This document shows, piece by piece, positions 45,276-56,836 of a stretch of 64,000 nt of DNA (position 1 is the stretch's first letter; each line of letters begins with the position of its first letter). Below the pieces are notes generated by a model. It saw nothing but the letters and a program-made list of their open reading frames with translations, was not told the origin of the DNA and did no database searches. Made by a program: the position numbers and the translations under genes. The DNA comes from Platerodrilus igneus (lineage: Eukaryota; Arthropoda; Insecta; Coleoptera; Lycidae), in contig JARFIW010001104.1 of NCBI GenBank assembly GCA_036346225.1, positions 11,558,001 to 11,622,000 of the forward strand, read 5' to 3'.

Positions 45276-46766
45276 TCCTTTTTTTATAAGATTAAATTTT
45301 CAGAAAAACGCGATCGACATAATAACCAACAAATAACATACATAAACAATGAAGTGAGGTTATTTTTTATCCGTAACTACAATTACGCTAAACTAGATTA
45401 AAAAATCACCCATTGAAGTATTTAATACTTAAATCGTGTGTGAAAAATATTATAACTTGAGCTAACAATTTAAAAGAAACTATATAATTTGCATAGATGT
45501 TTTGAAATCATTTCTCACTAGATCAGATGTACAGAATTAATAAGTATTTATTGTATTTGATACAGAAATTCAGGTACAATGTGAAAAGAATAGATTAAAC
45601 TTTGATTTAAAAAATTAGTGTATTTGTCATTTCAATATAGAATCGGGTATAAAACATCAAGGTTAAACAACTCCTAGACCTAACCTTTTAATTGTGTTTA
45701 TCAAAAATAATAATGAGGAATGTTATAGGTACTAAATTAAAATCAAGTACACAATAAACTCGGCAGCTTAATTTTAGATATGCCATTTTACATAAAAAAG
45801 AAAACTACAAAGTAACTAAACAGCACACCATTGAACTTTGAATTCAAGTTTATTTTCTTTAGGTTAAACATTTGGCAGTTATATTTATAAGTAATGCTTC
45901 TAATTATTAAATGTTAAATAATGCATTTTTTAAGATTAAAGTATAGTTTTGTAATGCTTTGGGGTTACGTTAAATAGAAACCGGATGCAGGCCAAAGAAA
46001 ATTAGTCTTAAGCGAACAACTTAATATTGATATACCCTGCATATTTTGATTTCAGGAATAATAGTGTTTATTAAATATGACAATATAATAAATTTTTTGT
46101 TCTATTAAAGGAAATTTAGGTCACAAATGAAAAAAAATACAAAAACATAGTGGGTAATACATATGAAAATGTAACTCGGATTAATAAATTAATTTAAAAC
46201 TACAAAAAAGATAAGCATAATTCTAACCATTTATTTTTATAATGTGGTCACATCATTGTAAGAAGGTTTTTGAATTACGAAGTAAATAACAGAAAATTTT
46301 TAATACGCATGCTCCATATTAAAATTATCCCAAATACAAATTAATTACTCGCGAGTCATAAACAAAAACATGTAAAAGTGACCATAAAAAAGTTAGTCGG
46401 CTACACCCCTCTAATTATGAATTAACAGACGGGAGGTAATTTGGTTAGATCCCGCGAATTTTCGACTAAATCAACACAAAAAGGTTTGGAGGTATTGGTT
46501 TCAAGCAATAAATAAATATTAGAAATAAAAAGCGATGACAAACTAATATACTACTCTTGGCGCCATGTCATTCATTTAGCCACCTGAAGGCGTATGGTAA
46601 GTCATAGATAACTGGAAATTGTTGTTTGTTTTTTATATTGTAACATTTATCCATGATGTTTGTTGCTTGAGAAATATTGATAAGGTTATGCAACGTTTAT
46701 TTTTAGTTACAGTCTAAAGTTAAAGTAAAGTAAAAATTTGAGAAGTGAGTTACATATCCCCCAAAT

Positions 46767-46768
<2 letters not shown>
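45276..46768. other. Upstream of AATF; no gene recognised
   Basis: AT-rich. The AATF promoter should lie just right of 45275. A GGCGCC-containing patch near 46560-46600 ends CGTATG|GTAAGT, which looks like a splice donor on the plus strand and could end a 5' exon, but nothing else supports it. Confidence 0.4.

Positions 46769-46814
<46 letters not shown>
46769..46814. repeat. (TA)n microsatellite
   Basis: First of three TA tracts that separate or flank two inverted-repeat elements. Confidence 0.95.
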
Positions 46815-46817
<3 letters not shown>

Positions 46818-46846
46818 AATAAGATATATCGACTGCTTGAAATATT

Positions 46847-47482
46847 CTTTTATTATAGATATCGGGGAAGCAGTCAAACTTGTCAAATTAATTAAACACT
46901 CTTTTAATCATTCAAGCTTTCGATAAATTTATTATCTTCTTCAGGAATCTAATAAATGCATATGAAAATAAATAATGTGTGCCACTACTTAATACTACTT
47001 ACGTTTATATGAGTTTATAAATACATACAACTATGGAATTTGGGCATTACATCATTAAAGATTAAGAACAAACATGTCAAAAGTGACAGATGTTTACATA
47101 ACCTAATTTTGTTGTTTAAATTAATGTAGTACAATTACAGGTGTAAAAGTTGACTAAACTATATAGTAGGTATACAAGTTGACTAGACTAAAGTGTTGTA
47201 AATTAAAGGGAGAAGTGGTCAAAAAAAAAAAATTAATCGTTTTTTTTTATAATTAAATTACCTGAGTTAGTACTTTCTATTTAAATATGTAAAACTATAT
47301 AGAGAATTTTGCCAAATCCTGGAATATCAAAATTGAAGGCTATTCTTTTCTAATAAGGGACAATAAATAAGAAAAAATGTTGCTTAAATTTTGAGTTTTG
47401 AATTTATCGAAAGCTCGAATGATTAAAAGAGTGTTTAATTAATTTGACAAGTTTGACTGCTTCCCCGATATCTATAATAAAA

Positions 47483-47483
<1 letters not shown>
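46847..47483. mobile_element. Non-autonomous element A with ~83-bp TIRs
   Basis: CTTTTATTATAGATATCGGG... (46847-46930) is inverted at 47401-47483 with only one or two mismatches. The 637-bp unit has no coding capacity. Its right end abuts a TA tract directly; the left end is 32 bases from one. Confidence 0.8.

Positions 47484-47531
<48 letters not shown>
47484..47531. repeat. (TA)n microsatellite
   Basis: TA tract shared between the ends of elements A and B. Confidence 0.95.
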
Positions 47532-47536
<5 letters not shown>

Positions 47537-48851
47537 GAAATCAAATAAAGTCAAGCATGACTCATTATTCAAATCTGTAAGAACTAATATTAGTACAACG
47601 TATTTCTTAACTTTATACAGTCGTCGGTTAAACTTTAAGACTTTATTAAACAAACGCGCTTTAAAGTGACTCGTGATACCTGGATTGAAAAATATTATTG
47701 AAAGAGCGACTCATCTCTACACTTCAGTCGGTCCATGAACAAGTTATAAGTTATGACGGTTATGTTAGGTTTCTATTTAATTACCCAATTGGATATTTTG
47801 TTCCGTGAACAACTATATTTAGATTATAAACAAAGCAATGCAAAGGTTTATGCAAGATTATGCAAGAATCAAACTGTTTAATTTATTACAATATTAAAAC
47901 ATCGAGCGTGTGTGTGCAAAATATCTCAAATAAAATTTCATATTGTAGTTTGTGTGGTTGAAGAAATTTTATTCTTGCATACGTACAGAGCTAATAATTT
48001 AGGGGTTCTACGACTTGCCGATTTACAATATCAATATAATTGGAATAGCGAAAACACTTTCAGTTTACTGAAAGCCCTAACGTATTCCTTTCCTTGTGGT
48101 AGCCAACACACTTGGCCGATTTAAATTGTCACGTTGGTGGTAATGATGTAATGAATGTATCCTTTTTTAACTTTTGAAAGCAAACAAGTTTTCTGTAAAC
48201 AAGTCGATATAAATTTATTGCACAAATAATAATGACAACGAAACTTAAATCTAAATTTTTTGTATAAAAACTCTAGCAGGTCATGAGTGGTTAAACATCA
48301 ATCGCTAAACATTAATAATTTGTTAACATAAATATTGCACATAAATAATGCAAATTGGTGACCGTTATCATACACTTGTGTATTGTGTTGGTACCGTGCT
48401 AACAAAACCAACTAAAATTACCGTGTAGGTAATACTGGTTATTCTGTTCCAATCCTCTAGAGCTTGAGAGTTCAAATGTTTGTTACGAAGCATGTTCATT
48501 TTGATAAGTGTTGACCAAACACTATTCAATGTGTAGAAGGTTCTTAGTTTTAAAAAAACTGTTTGTTGTATATCAGAATTATTTTTAAAAAAAAAGTAGA
48601 AAATCGCAAGTTAAATAACAAAGCACAAATTCTAACCCAACCTTAAAAATGTTTGACAATTAATTACAAACAGAAATATTTTATGGACATACGTTCAGTG
48701 TGGTTGCATTGAATTATACAGCCGACGAATATTTTTCTAGCTATCCTTTTTTAGATGGGAAAGAGCCAAGTAATAGAGCAGCGTAACAATATTGTGGCTG
48801 TGTTTTATTCATATGCGCAACGATGAGTCATGCTTGACTTTATTTGATTTC

Positions 48852-48856
<5 letters not shown>
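47532..48856. mobile_element. Non-autonomous element B with 34-bp TIRs
   Basis: TAGTTGAAATCAAATAAAGT... (47532-47565) is exactly inverted at 48823-48856. The unit is 1325 bp. TA tracts touch both ends. No transposase is seen, so it is probably mobilised in trans by a TA-targeting (Tc1/mariner-type) enzyme. Confidence 0.85.

Positions 48857-48900
<44 letters not shown>
48857..48900. repeat. (TA)n microsatellite
   Basis: TA tract at the right end of element B, ending in TATG repeats. Confidence 0.95.
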
Positions 48901-48911
<11 letters not shown>

Positions 48912-49576
48912 ATTTACATGAAACTATTAAGTCTTAAAAAATAGATTGTTACATTGTATAATTAAAGGACACATTATGAAAGGTTAATGGAAGTTCATTA
49001 ATCAGACGTGAGAAAGGAAGTAACTACTTTGTACTCCAGACGTAATATGATACTGCAGGTGCAGGTCACAATAGACTATAAAAAACTAATTGTTAGAATT
49101 AAGATTATTAAAAAGTAATACATTGTATTATATCAAGAAATAGCATTTCCCACAAGTGATGTAAAAGCAGGGATTCCATAAATACCCTGAGGAGCCCATG
49201 ATGGCCAGTCAGTCTCGAGCTTCACAATTTTAACATTGTTGGTTGTTTAAGCTACTCACCGTAATTTTAATTATTAATTAGTAAAATTTAACTTTGATTA
49301 TTTCTGAAACTAAGATGTACAATTTGTTAAATCTCGTGTTTTAAATTATTATTATCATTGAATCATCAAGATGATGATCAGTTGGATATGAACCGTTTAT
49401 AAAATTTTACAATTCTGTGTGTGTATTTATTTACAAGAACATTATGTTGCTGATGTTTAAATTGATATAAGTAACCTTAAAATTGTGCATACCTGTTTAC
49501 AGGAATAATGAAATAATATTTTATTAACATATATTTAAGTGACGTGGCAATGGAAATTACTGTTTGATTTGTTTAG

Positions 49577-49711
49577 ATATAAAGTAGCATTCTGTAAAAG
49601 AAACTCTAATTTACCAGGAGGTTACTGGATTACTCGTCGTCCAAGTGAAAATCTTACTAAACTAGACGAGTTAGCGCCTATAAACTTGACAATAATTGAA
49701 AGACTTTTAAG
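49577..49711 (+). CDS. Candidate internal coding exon, gene not recognised
   Basis: A 135-base open stretch lies between an acceptor (TTTGATTTGTTTAG) and a strong donor (TTTTAAG|GTAAGC). It enters and leaves in the same phase (1 base + 44 codons + 2 bases). The translation contains KVAFCKRNSNLPGGYWITRR, then PSENLTKLDEL and INLTIIERLL. The composition is protein-like and unlike the surrounding AT-rich DNA, and no TE resemblance is apparent. I do not recognise the protein. If real it belongs to a plus-strand gene whose other exons lie in the neighbouring long introns or outside the window. Confidence 0.45.
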
Positions 49712-51754
49712 GTAAGCGTAATTGATAACGTACTAAAATTACACGTAGTAAATTGTTATATTTTCTTAATATTTTGATTCTATTTTCTTTACTTATTTCT
49801 ATATTGCACCATGTAGTTAGTCGGTGCATCCTTATTTTGTTATAGGATTCCCGCTTTTTTTGGGCAATTCTAATTCAAATAATTTAACGCTTCAAACATC
49901 CGTAGTTTGTCTATGATAATAATACAATTTAGATTCAAAAAACAATTTTCATTCAAATATCATACAATTATATGTTACAAGGTACACTATGTAAAATCTG
50001 TCTTGGGTAATCTACATCAGCGGACCTCATACTATGGTAAACTAAAGCTATTCTTTGCTTTGTAAGAATATAAGCAACTAATTTTGTAGAGCCAATGGGT
50101 TTTATAACCAGCTATAACAATTTTTACAAATATCTCAGAACATAAAAATTGCCAAATAGTGAGTTTTGTATATTTACATCTCACGTACAGAACAAAACCA
50201 CAAAATGTTTAAACTTTCGTTTTAGTTTAGTAGGTAAAATTCTAGTTTTAAGAGTACCTTTATCTTTTTATTTTTTTTAATTTTGAAAGAATTAAATTGA
50301 ATTTATTTGATGCTTCGTTAACGGCACGTTGACGGAAGTAAAGACATAGAACCTTGCTCTTTTGTGTTTATTTATCCTAACCTAAAAATGTCAATAACAC
50401 TGTAAGAAGCAATAAACAAAAGATATTGTTTTTATTGATTAAAATGAATATTTCACGTTCTTCCATATCAATGCCATAACTGCAGGGTATTAGTGTGTTA
50501 AGGGGTCTAAATGTCGAAAGTAAATGCCAATCAGTAGCAGTGCAACTTCTTTAGTAAGTAATAGTTATATATCTCTGACTTGTGTTTGAACTTTAAGGTG
50601 ATATAAGCGGAGTTTTTTGAGTGATTAAACATGTGCCATTTTCAAAACTAAGTGTTTTTATTTTATATTTATTAGGAAAGTTTTTAATTATAATAAAGTA
50701 GTATGCGGTTTCCCTAAAATCTTGTGTTTATAAGTTGTACGCCTCCATGCATCTATGAATAGGTTGGTCTAGTTATTAAATTGAGGTCAGACAATTCGAA
50801 TAATTAAGTAGTTTTAAAAGCTATTGCTTTTAATACAAAGTCTTTTTAACATTTATGTTTTATTATATCATTTGAATGCTTGATTAATGATTAAATTGAT
50901 GTTCTTAACAGCTAAAACTTCAGTGTAGAAGTTTATAAACAAGCTTCTAATTTTGACATAGTGACTATTTTACAATTTTTATCTTTGAAACAGGCTTCAG
51001 ATTTTTAAAACAAGTACTAATTTTGTTAAACAGAAGTTACTTCTAGATGAGAATATGATTTGAGAAGTAACATAGTTTAGAGTCGATTACTTCCATTGTA
51101 ACTAATTAACTATGCTTCTGTGTGTATCTTTAATTGAATGATATTAACTTGTCAGATAATTAATACATATAAAAGTGATAACTATTCAACTCCTACTTGT
51201 TTTTAAAGTAATATTTGAAGTTTGTGAATGAACATTAGCGCATTAGGGTTCTAATTACGACTCTTTTCTCTATATTAGTCTTCTGTTCTGTGAAGAAAAT
51301 GTTTAATATGGATTCTACATAAGAATTCATTTTCACTTATCTATTAGTGGAGTACCATTACCTCAACTAGTGCCTTGTAATGAAATTGTAGTTGTTATCT
51401 CAACTGGCTTCAATTTATGAAACTTGAATTTTTTTTCTCAAAATATTGAATCTGCTAAAATAATTTTTATGAAAGTATTTACTGTGAACAATCGAAGATC
51501 AAAATGCACAAAGTTCTATATTTCATGTTAATTTTCGACATGCAAGATACTGAAACTCTATAGCATCATTAATTCAACAATATGTGGAATAAATAAAGCA
51601 TCGAATGTTGCACAGTATGCTGTGAAGATTAAAAAGAATAACTTACACAGGTTAATACTCACAATCACGCTGGTGTACTTCTAAATGTCTGCTGTTGATA
51701 TCTTCGAGTTTTCAGTGTGGACTGTAGTTAAATAGGTTGCTAGTGATGTGAAGC
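49712..51754. other. No gene seen
   Basis: AT-rich sequence without convincing coding regions. It could be intronic if the candidate exon at 49577 is real. Confidence 0.4.
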
Positions 51755-51759
51755 ACTAA

Positions 51760-51852
51760 TGTTTTAATGCCGATACTAAATATTATTAACAACGAAAACG
51801 ACACGCACTTGGGGGAATTGTTACCTTAATATAGGTTCTAACTGGTCGTATA
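51760..51852 (-). repeat. BEL/Pao 3' LTR, distal piece
   Basis: The minus-strand end is GGCATTAAAACA, complementary in form to the TGTTAATGCC start at 58171. The LTR is interrupted at a TA by the mariner-type transposon, and the other piece is 57960-58171. The joined length is about 305 bp. Confidence 0.6.
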
Positions 51853-52394
51853 CAGGGTGCCCACAATCTATCTCCGTATATGGGTAACTTTTTTATTATA
51901 GAAGATACAATGTTGGTTAAATTAGCAAAGTTGAAGAGAAATTTACGAGTAGTATGATGCTTTTTTGAAAACTCACCTAGATGCTCAATTTTTTTAGATA
52001 TTTGAAAAAAACTGAAATTTGCCATTTTCTTCAAACGCTAATAACTTTTTAACGGTTTAACCTATAGAGAAAATAAAAACTGCTTGTAAGGTAACTTTTT
52101 ACGTAGAATTCAATAGCGTATATGACAATTTTAATTGGAAATGGGTTTTCAAGCTACAAACATAACCTCACTTTTTAAATGGAAACCATAGTTCAATATA
52201 ACCCAAATGGAAAGGTTTTTCTTTTCTGATTACCCTGATGTAAGGGTTGATGTACTTATTTTCAGTAGTTTCTACATAATAAAGAAAAACGATTTATTTA
52301 TTTATGCGGGCATCCAAGGAGTCCATGGATACATATTTTAAATAAACAAAAACAACTGGCATTTGTCAGATATTAATAGTTAAAGTGTTTATTT

Positions 52395-53497
52395 GCTCTG
52401 GGTTGCAAATTTTGTGTAGAAGACTTTTAAATTTATTTGATTATAATAGAGAATGTATACAAACGACGAAAAATGACATGCTCTTTTGTTACTATGCCTG
52501 TAACAGAAATTGTGATGCTGCTGGTGATATGTATTATGAAAGATATTTGGAAAGAAGGCAGCCAGATAAACGATTGTTTTCTAAATTAGAAAACAATTTA
52601 AAAGGTTTGGTGCTTTTACAAAACCCAGTACTGATAAAAGAAAATTCAAAACTGATGATGAAGAACGTGTGTTAGCCTACATAAATTTTAAGCCAACAGC
52701 GTCCACCGAGAAACTGCAATTGAGTGCGCTACTTCTACAGAAAAAGCTCGCCTAATTTTAAAACAAAACCGCTACAAACCATACAAAACCCATGTTAGCA
52801 ATACACTGTATCATGGGGATTGTGAGAGAAGACAACAGTTTTGTAGGTGGTTTCCTAATGAAACAAATAATAATCCTGGTTTTAGTCACACTATTATATT
52901 TACCGACGAAGCAAAATTTACTAACAAAGGCATGTTTAACAGAAAAATACAGTCTACTGGAGTCAGGAAAATCCCATTTAACAGAAGAAAGGCGGATCAA
53001 CATCAATTTTCAATAAATGTGTGGTGTGCCATTTTGGTAATAAAATACTTGGGCCTTTCTTCTATAATTATAATTTAAATGGTGTACACTATTTGAATTT
53101 TCTACAAAACGAATTGCAAGAAATGCTAGATAATTTGCCACTTCATTTACTGCAAAACTTAAAATATTTTCAGCATGACGGTGCACCTGCTCACAATGCT
53201 CAAGCCGTTTCTGAATATCTTGATAATAGTTTTCCAAATTGGATTGGCAATGCAGGTCCTGTACCATGGCGGCAAGGTCACCAGAACTATCGCCACTGGA
53301 TTTTTTCTTTGGGGTACTGTAAAGGATGTAGTGTATGCTAAAAATCCAATAACATTGAGCAACTCAAAGATAGTATTACAGCAGCTATTACAAGTATAAA
53401 ACCACAAACGTTAAATAAGGTGCACCAAAACCTAATTAAAAGGTGCGAAATGTGTTTGCAAGCTAATGGAGGTCATTTTGAGCATATGTTAATGTAG
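52395..53497 (+). pseudogene. Mariner-type transposase remnant
   Basis: The N-terminal DUF4817-like helix-turn-helix region is CNRNCDAAGDMYYERYLERR with RQPDKRLFSKLENNLKG (about 52490-52610). The catalytic region has a TDEAKFTNKGMFN frame (about 52905), PFFYNYNLNGVHYLNFL, FQHDGAPAHNA with the second Asp (about 53170) and SPLDFFLWGTVKD (shifted frame, about 53290). The C-terminus RCEMCLQANGGHFEHML (about 53440-53493) is the family hallmark. Frameshifts near 52670, 52985 and 53270 disable it. Long identical terminal repeats with a broken gene suggest that the transposase was supplied by another copy. Confidence 0.85.
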
Positions 53498-54149
53498 GAG
53501 CGGGCATATTTGCATTAATTAATTTTTGTTTCCTTTGATTAAGTTATTTGTATTGTATGGATAGTTTATTTTTTAAGTATTTTATTTTTCTTAGTTTATA
53601 ATAAATTTAGTTACAATAAACTTGTGTTTCCATTATTGATTTTTACACATTTTGTTTGTTTGTAATATGTATCCATGGACTCCTTGATGTCCGCAAATAA
53701 ATAAATCGTTTTTTCTTTATTATGAAGAAACTCCATTTCGAATGGACCTGCACCGTGCCGAAGTTCTAAATTACTAGAACAGGTGAAATGGCTTGCGTGT
53801 TCTAATGAGCTAAAGAGCCAAACTACAGGTCCAACCAAAGTAGTAGGGTCGTTAGTGAGGAACCAGACTAAGACAGGTCCCCGAAAGAGGGCAGCGGCTC
53901 TTTCGGTACTTAGATTGGCAGAGACCATAGGGGTCGGTATGGCAGTCTAAGACACACTACCGCGATGTGGAAGGCAACGGGAAACCACCACATTATCTCC
54001 CAAGTACACAGCGTACCTAAATTATAATAAAATGATGGCATTCTCTGGGGTAAAATATTCCGAGTTAAAATAGTCCCCAGTCGGATCTCCGGGAGGGACT
54101 ACTTGGAGGATGCGATCGGAAAGTTAAAATAAGAGTCGGGAACATTCTG

Positions 54150-54960
54150 CGAGTCGGAGCGTGTAATGTTAGAAGTATGAAGCAAGTAGGTAAGCTAGAG
54201 AACCTAAAATCGAAATGAATAGGTTATCACTAGACATAGTAGGGATCAGCGAAGTTCGGTGGCCAGAGGCGGGGATTTTGGAGTGGAGACTTCAGGGTAA
54301 TTCATACAGGAGCAGAGGAAGGAAATTTGGGCGTGGGGATAGTTTTTGGAAAAGATAGGATACTGTGTAGAAAATTACTTACAAAAGAACGAAGAGTACT
54401 TATGGTTAGATTAAAATCTAAACCGGTAAACACAGTAATAATACAAGTATACATGCCCACCTCTAGCTACAGTGACGAAGAGGTAGAAGCCATCTACAAA
54501 GATATCGAAGACATATTAAGATACGTAAAAGGACATGAAAATTTAATAATTACGGGGATTTTAATGCCGTGGTAGGTGAGGGTAGAGAAGGAGCGGTAGT
54601 AGGTTTATTTGGTTTAGGCACGAGAATACGACAGGGAAATAGGCTGGTAGAATTTTGTGACAAGAACAATTTAATCATCACAAACACATTATTTCAACAT
54701 CATGCTAGAAGACGATATCGTGGAAGATGCCAGGAGATATAGGAAGATATCAAATAGATTACATTCTTGTTAAACAACGGTTTAGGAATCAAGTAAAAGA
54801 CTGTAGAAGCTACCCAGAAGCAGATATAAATACTGACTACAACATCGTAATTATGAAGGCCGCACTTAAATTTAAGACTGTGAAAAAACAAACGGAAAAA
54901 GGCACTTGAACTTAGAAAAACTAAAAGATAAAGACATTCAAGAAAGATTCGAAAAAAAGT
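54150..54960 (+). pseudogene. Endonuclease region of the RTE-like element
   Basis: Apurinic-endonuclease-like fold. An early piece near 54230 reads LDIVGISEVRWPEAG with the catalytic Glu. The open frame 54327-54575 continues with GVGIVFGKDRIL, VIIQVYMPTSSYSDEEVEAIY and YVKGHENLIITG, and breaks where the GDFNA motif is expected. The frame 54727-54909 supplies RYQIDYILVKQRFRNQVKD and SYPEADINTDYNIV, the latter in the position of the usual SDH/DH motif. Several frameshifts are present. Proteins of this type are often labelled craniofacial development protein 2-like in insect databases. Confidence 0.75.
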
Positions 54961-54968
54961 CAAATTAA

Positions 54969-56836
54969 TTGCTCAAAGATATCGGAAAAATATCTGATAC
55001 TAAGGATGTAGAAACAGAATGGAATAACATTAAATCCAGCCTCGACATGGCGGCCAGAGATATTCTGGGGTATACACAAAAAGAAAATAAAAAACCATGG
55101 ATAACAAAAGATATCCTAAATTTAATAGAAGAAAGACGAAAATACAAAAATAAATCAGACGAAGCAGGAAAACAGATATACAAAGCCATAAAATGGGAAA
55201 TTATTCGAAAATGCAGGAAAGCTAAAGAACAATGGATTGATGAAAAGTGCAAAGAGGTACAAACGAAGATGGAAATAGGAAAGACAGACGAAGCATACAA
55301 ATTAATTAGAATGAATTTTAGGGATATAAAACCGTATAGCAAAAATATAAGGGACGCACAAGGAAACGTCATCATAGAAAACGAGAGAAAGTGGGTAGAT
55401 GGCAAGAATATATAGGAATTTATATGCAGGAGAGGAACTAACTGCATTAGAACAGGAATCAGACATTGAAAATGATGACTTGGGATATCCTATACTTAGA
55501 GATGAGTTTGAATTAGCATTAAAGAGTCTGAAAAATGGTAAGGCGCCGGGTACAGATAAGGTGCAAGCAGAAACTCTAAAAGCCGCTGGACAAGCAGTAA
55601 CAGAACGTCTCTTCCAACTTGTAAGCTATATGTATGAGACAGGCGAGGTACCCAAAGATTTCAAACGTAGCATCATAGTAACTATACCAAAAAAGAAAGG
55701 CGCGGATAGATGTGAAAATTTTCGAACAATAAGTTTGACAGCACACGTGTCAAAAATATTAACTAGAATTGTGCAAAGACGAATGGAAAAACGGGCGGAA
55801 GAAATACTAGAGAAGACCAATTTGGGTTTAGACGAAACAGGGGAACACGGGAGGCTATTCTAGCTCTGAGAGTGATAATGGAGAAAACAATAGAAAAGGG
55901 GAAAGCGTGTATATAGGGTTTGTAGATCTGGAAAAGCATTCGACAATGTAAAATGGAAAAAATGTTTGAAATACTAAAAAGATTGGAATGAGTTATAGGG
56001 ATAGACGAATAGTACATAGCTTATACAAAGAGCAAACGGCAGTAATAGAATTAGAGCAGGAACGTAGAAAGTAAACATTAGGAAAGGGGTGAGACAGGGA
56101 TGTGCCCTATCCCCATTGATTTTAACTTGTACATAGAAGAGGCAATGAATACTGTCAAATGCAGGAAGACATTTGGAATTACTATGCAGGGACAAAAAAT
56201 TGATATGCTTAGATTTGCAGATGATATAGCGGTATTAGCGTCTAGCAAGGAAGAGTTAGAAGCTGCTCTTAATGAAATGGAAATGGTTCTAACAGAGAGA
56301 TACGGTATGAAAATTAACAAAACTAAAACTAAAGTTCTACTATGCAAAGGTGGGAAAATAAATCAAAACAAGAATACAAGTATGTAACACGAACTTACAA
56401 GAGGTGAAGGATTTCTGCTACCTAGGAAGCCAAATAACGCATGATGGGAAAAGCACAAAAGATATAAAACAAAGATTAGCACAAGGTCGTGCTACATTTA
56501 ACAAGAAAAAGCAACTACTGTGCTCAAAGACCACAAACATAGAAACAAGGAAAAGATTGCTTAAAACATATGTGGAGCACAGCACTGTACGGCTGTGAAG
56601 CCTGGACAGTAGGAGAAGCGGACAAGAAAAAGCTAGAAGCCTTTGAAATGTGGTGCTACAGACGTATGATGAAGATATCATGGACAGACAAAGTTAAGAA
56701 CGAAGAGGTACTAGAAATGGTAGGGGAAGAAAGAAATATGTGGAAAACGGTAAAAAATAGGAGAGATAGGATGATAGGCCATATACTACGGCATGAGGGA
56801 ATAGTGCGGAATATATTAGAAGCAGACCTAGGCTAG
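54969..56836 (+). pseudogene. Reverse transcriptase of the RTE-like element
   Basis: The linker 54969-55415 is helical and basic (WITKDILNLIEERRKYKNK). RT follows at 55399-55863 with LKNGKAPGTDKVQAE and FRTISLTAHVSKILTRIV, then a broken motif A near 55925 (FVDLEKAFDNV, frameshifted). RQGCPYPH-like and FNLYIEEAMN come next, then RFADDIAVLASSKEE (56212-56256) with the catalytic YADD-type motif as FADD. The C-terminal FCYLGSQITHDGKS and YGCEAWTVGEADKKKLEAFE end near 56836. Frameshifts lie near 55425, 55840, 55935, 56095, 56385 and 56580. Confidence 0.82.

Noticed and set aside
46556..46606. Possible first exon ending CGTATG|GTAAGT
   Set aside because: A good donor alone is not enough; the frame has an early stop and its phase does not fit the candidate exon at 49577.
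55399..55863. Overlapping antisense frames across the RTE-like RT (for example 54965-55447)
   Set aside because: They are shadows of the plus-strand RT and endonuclease frames, with no homology of their own.
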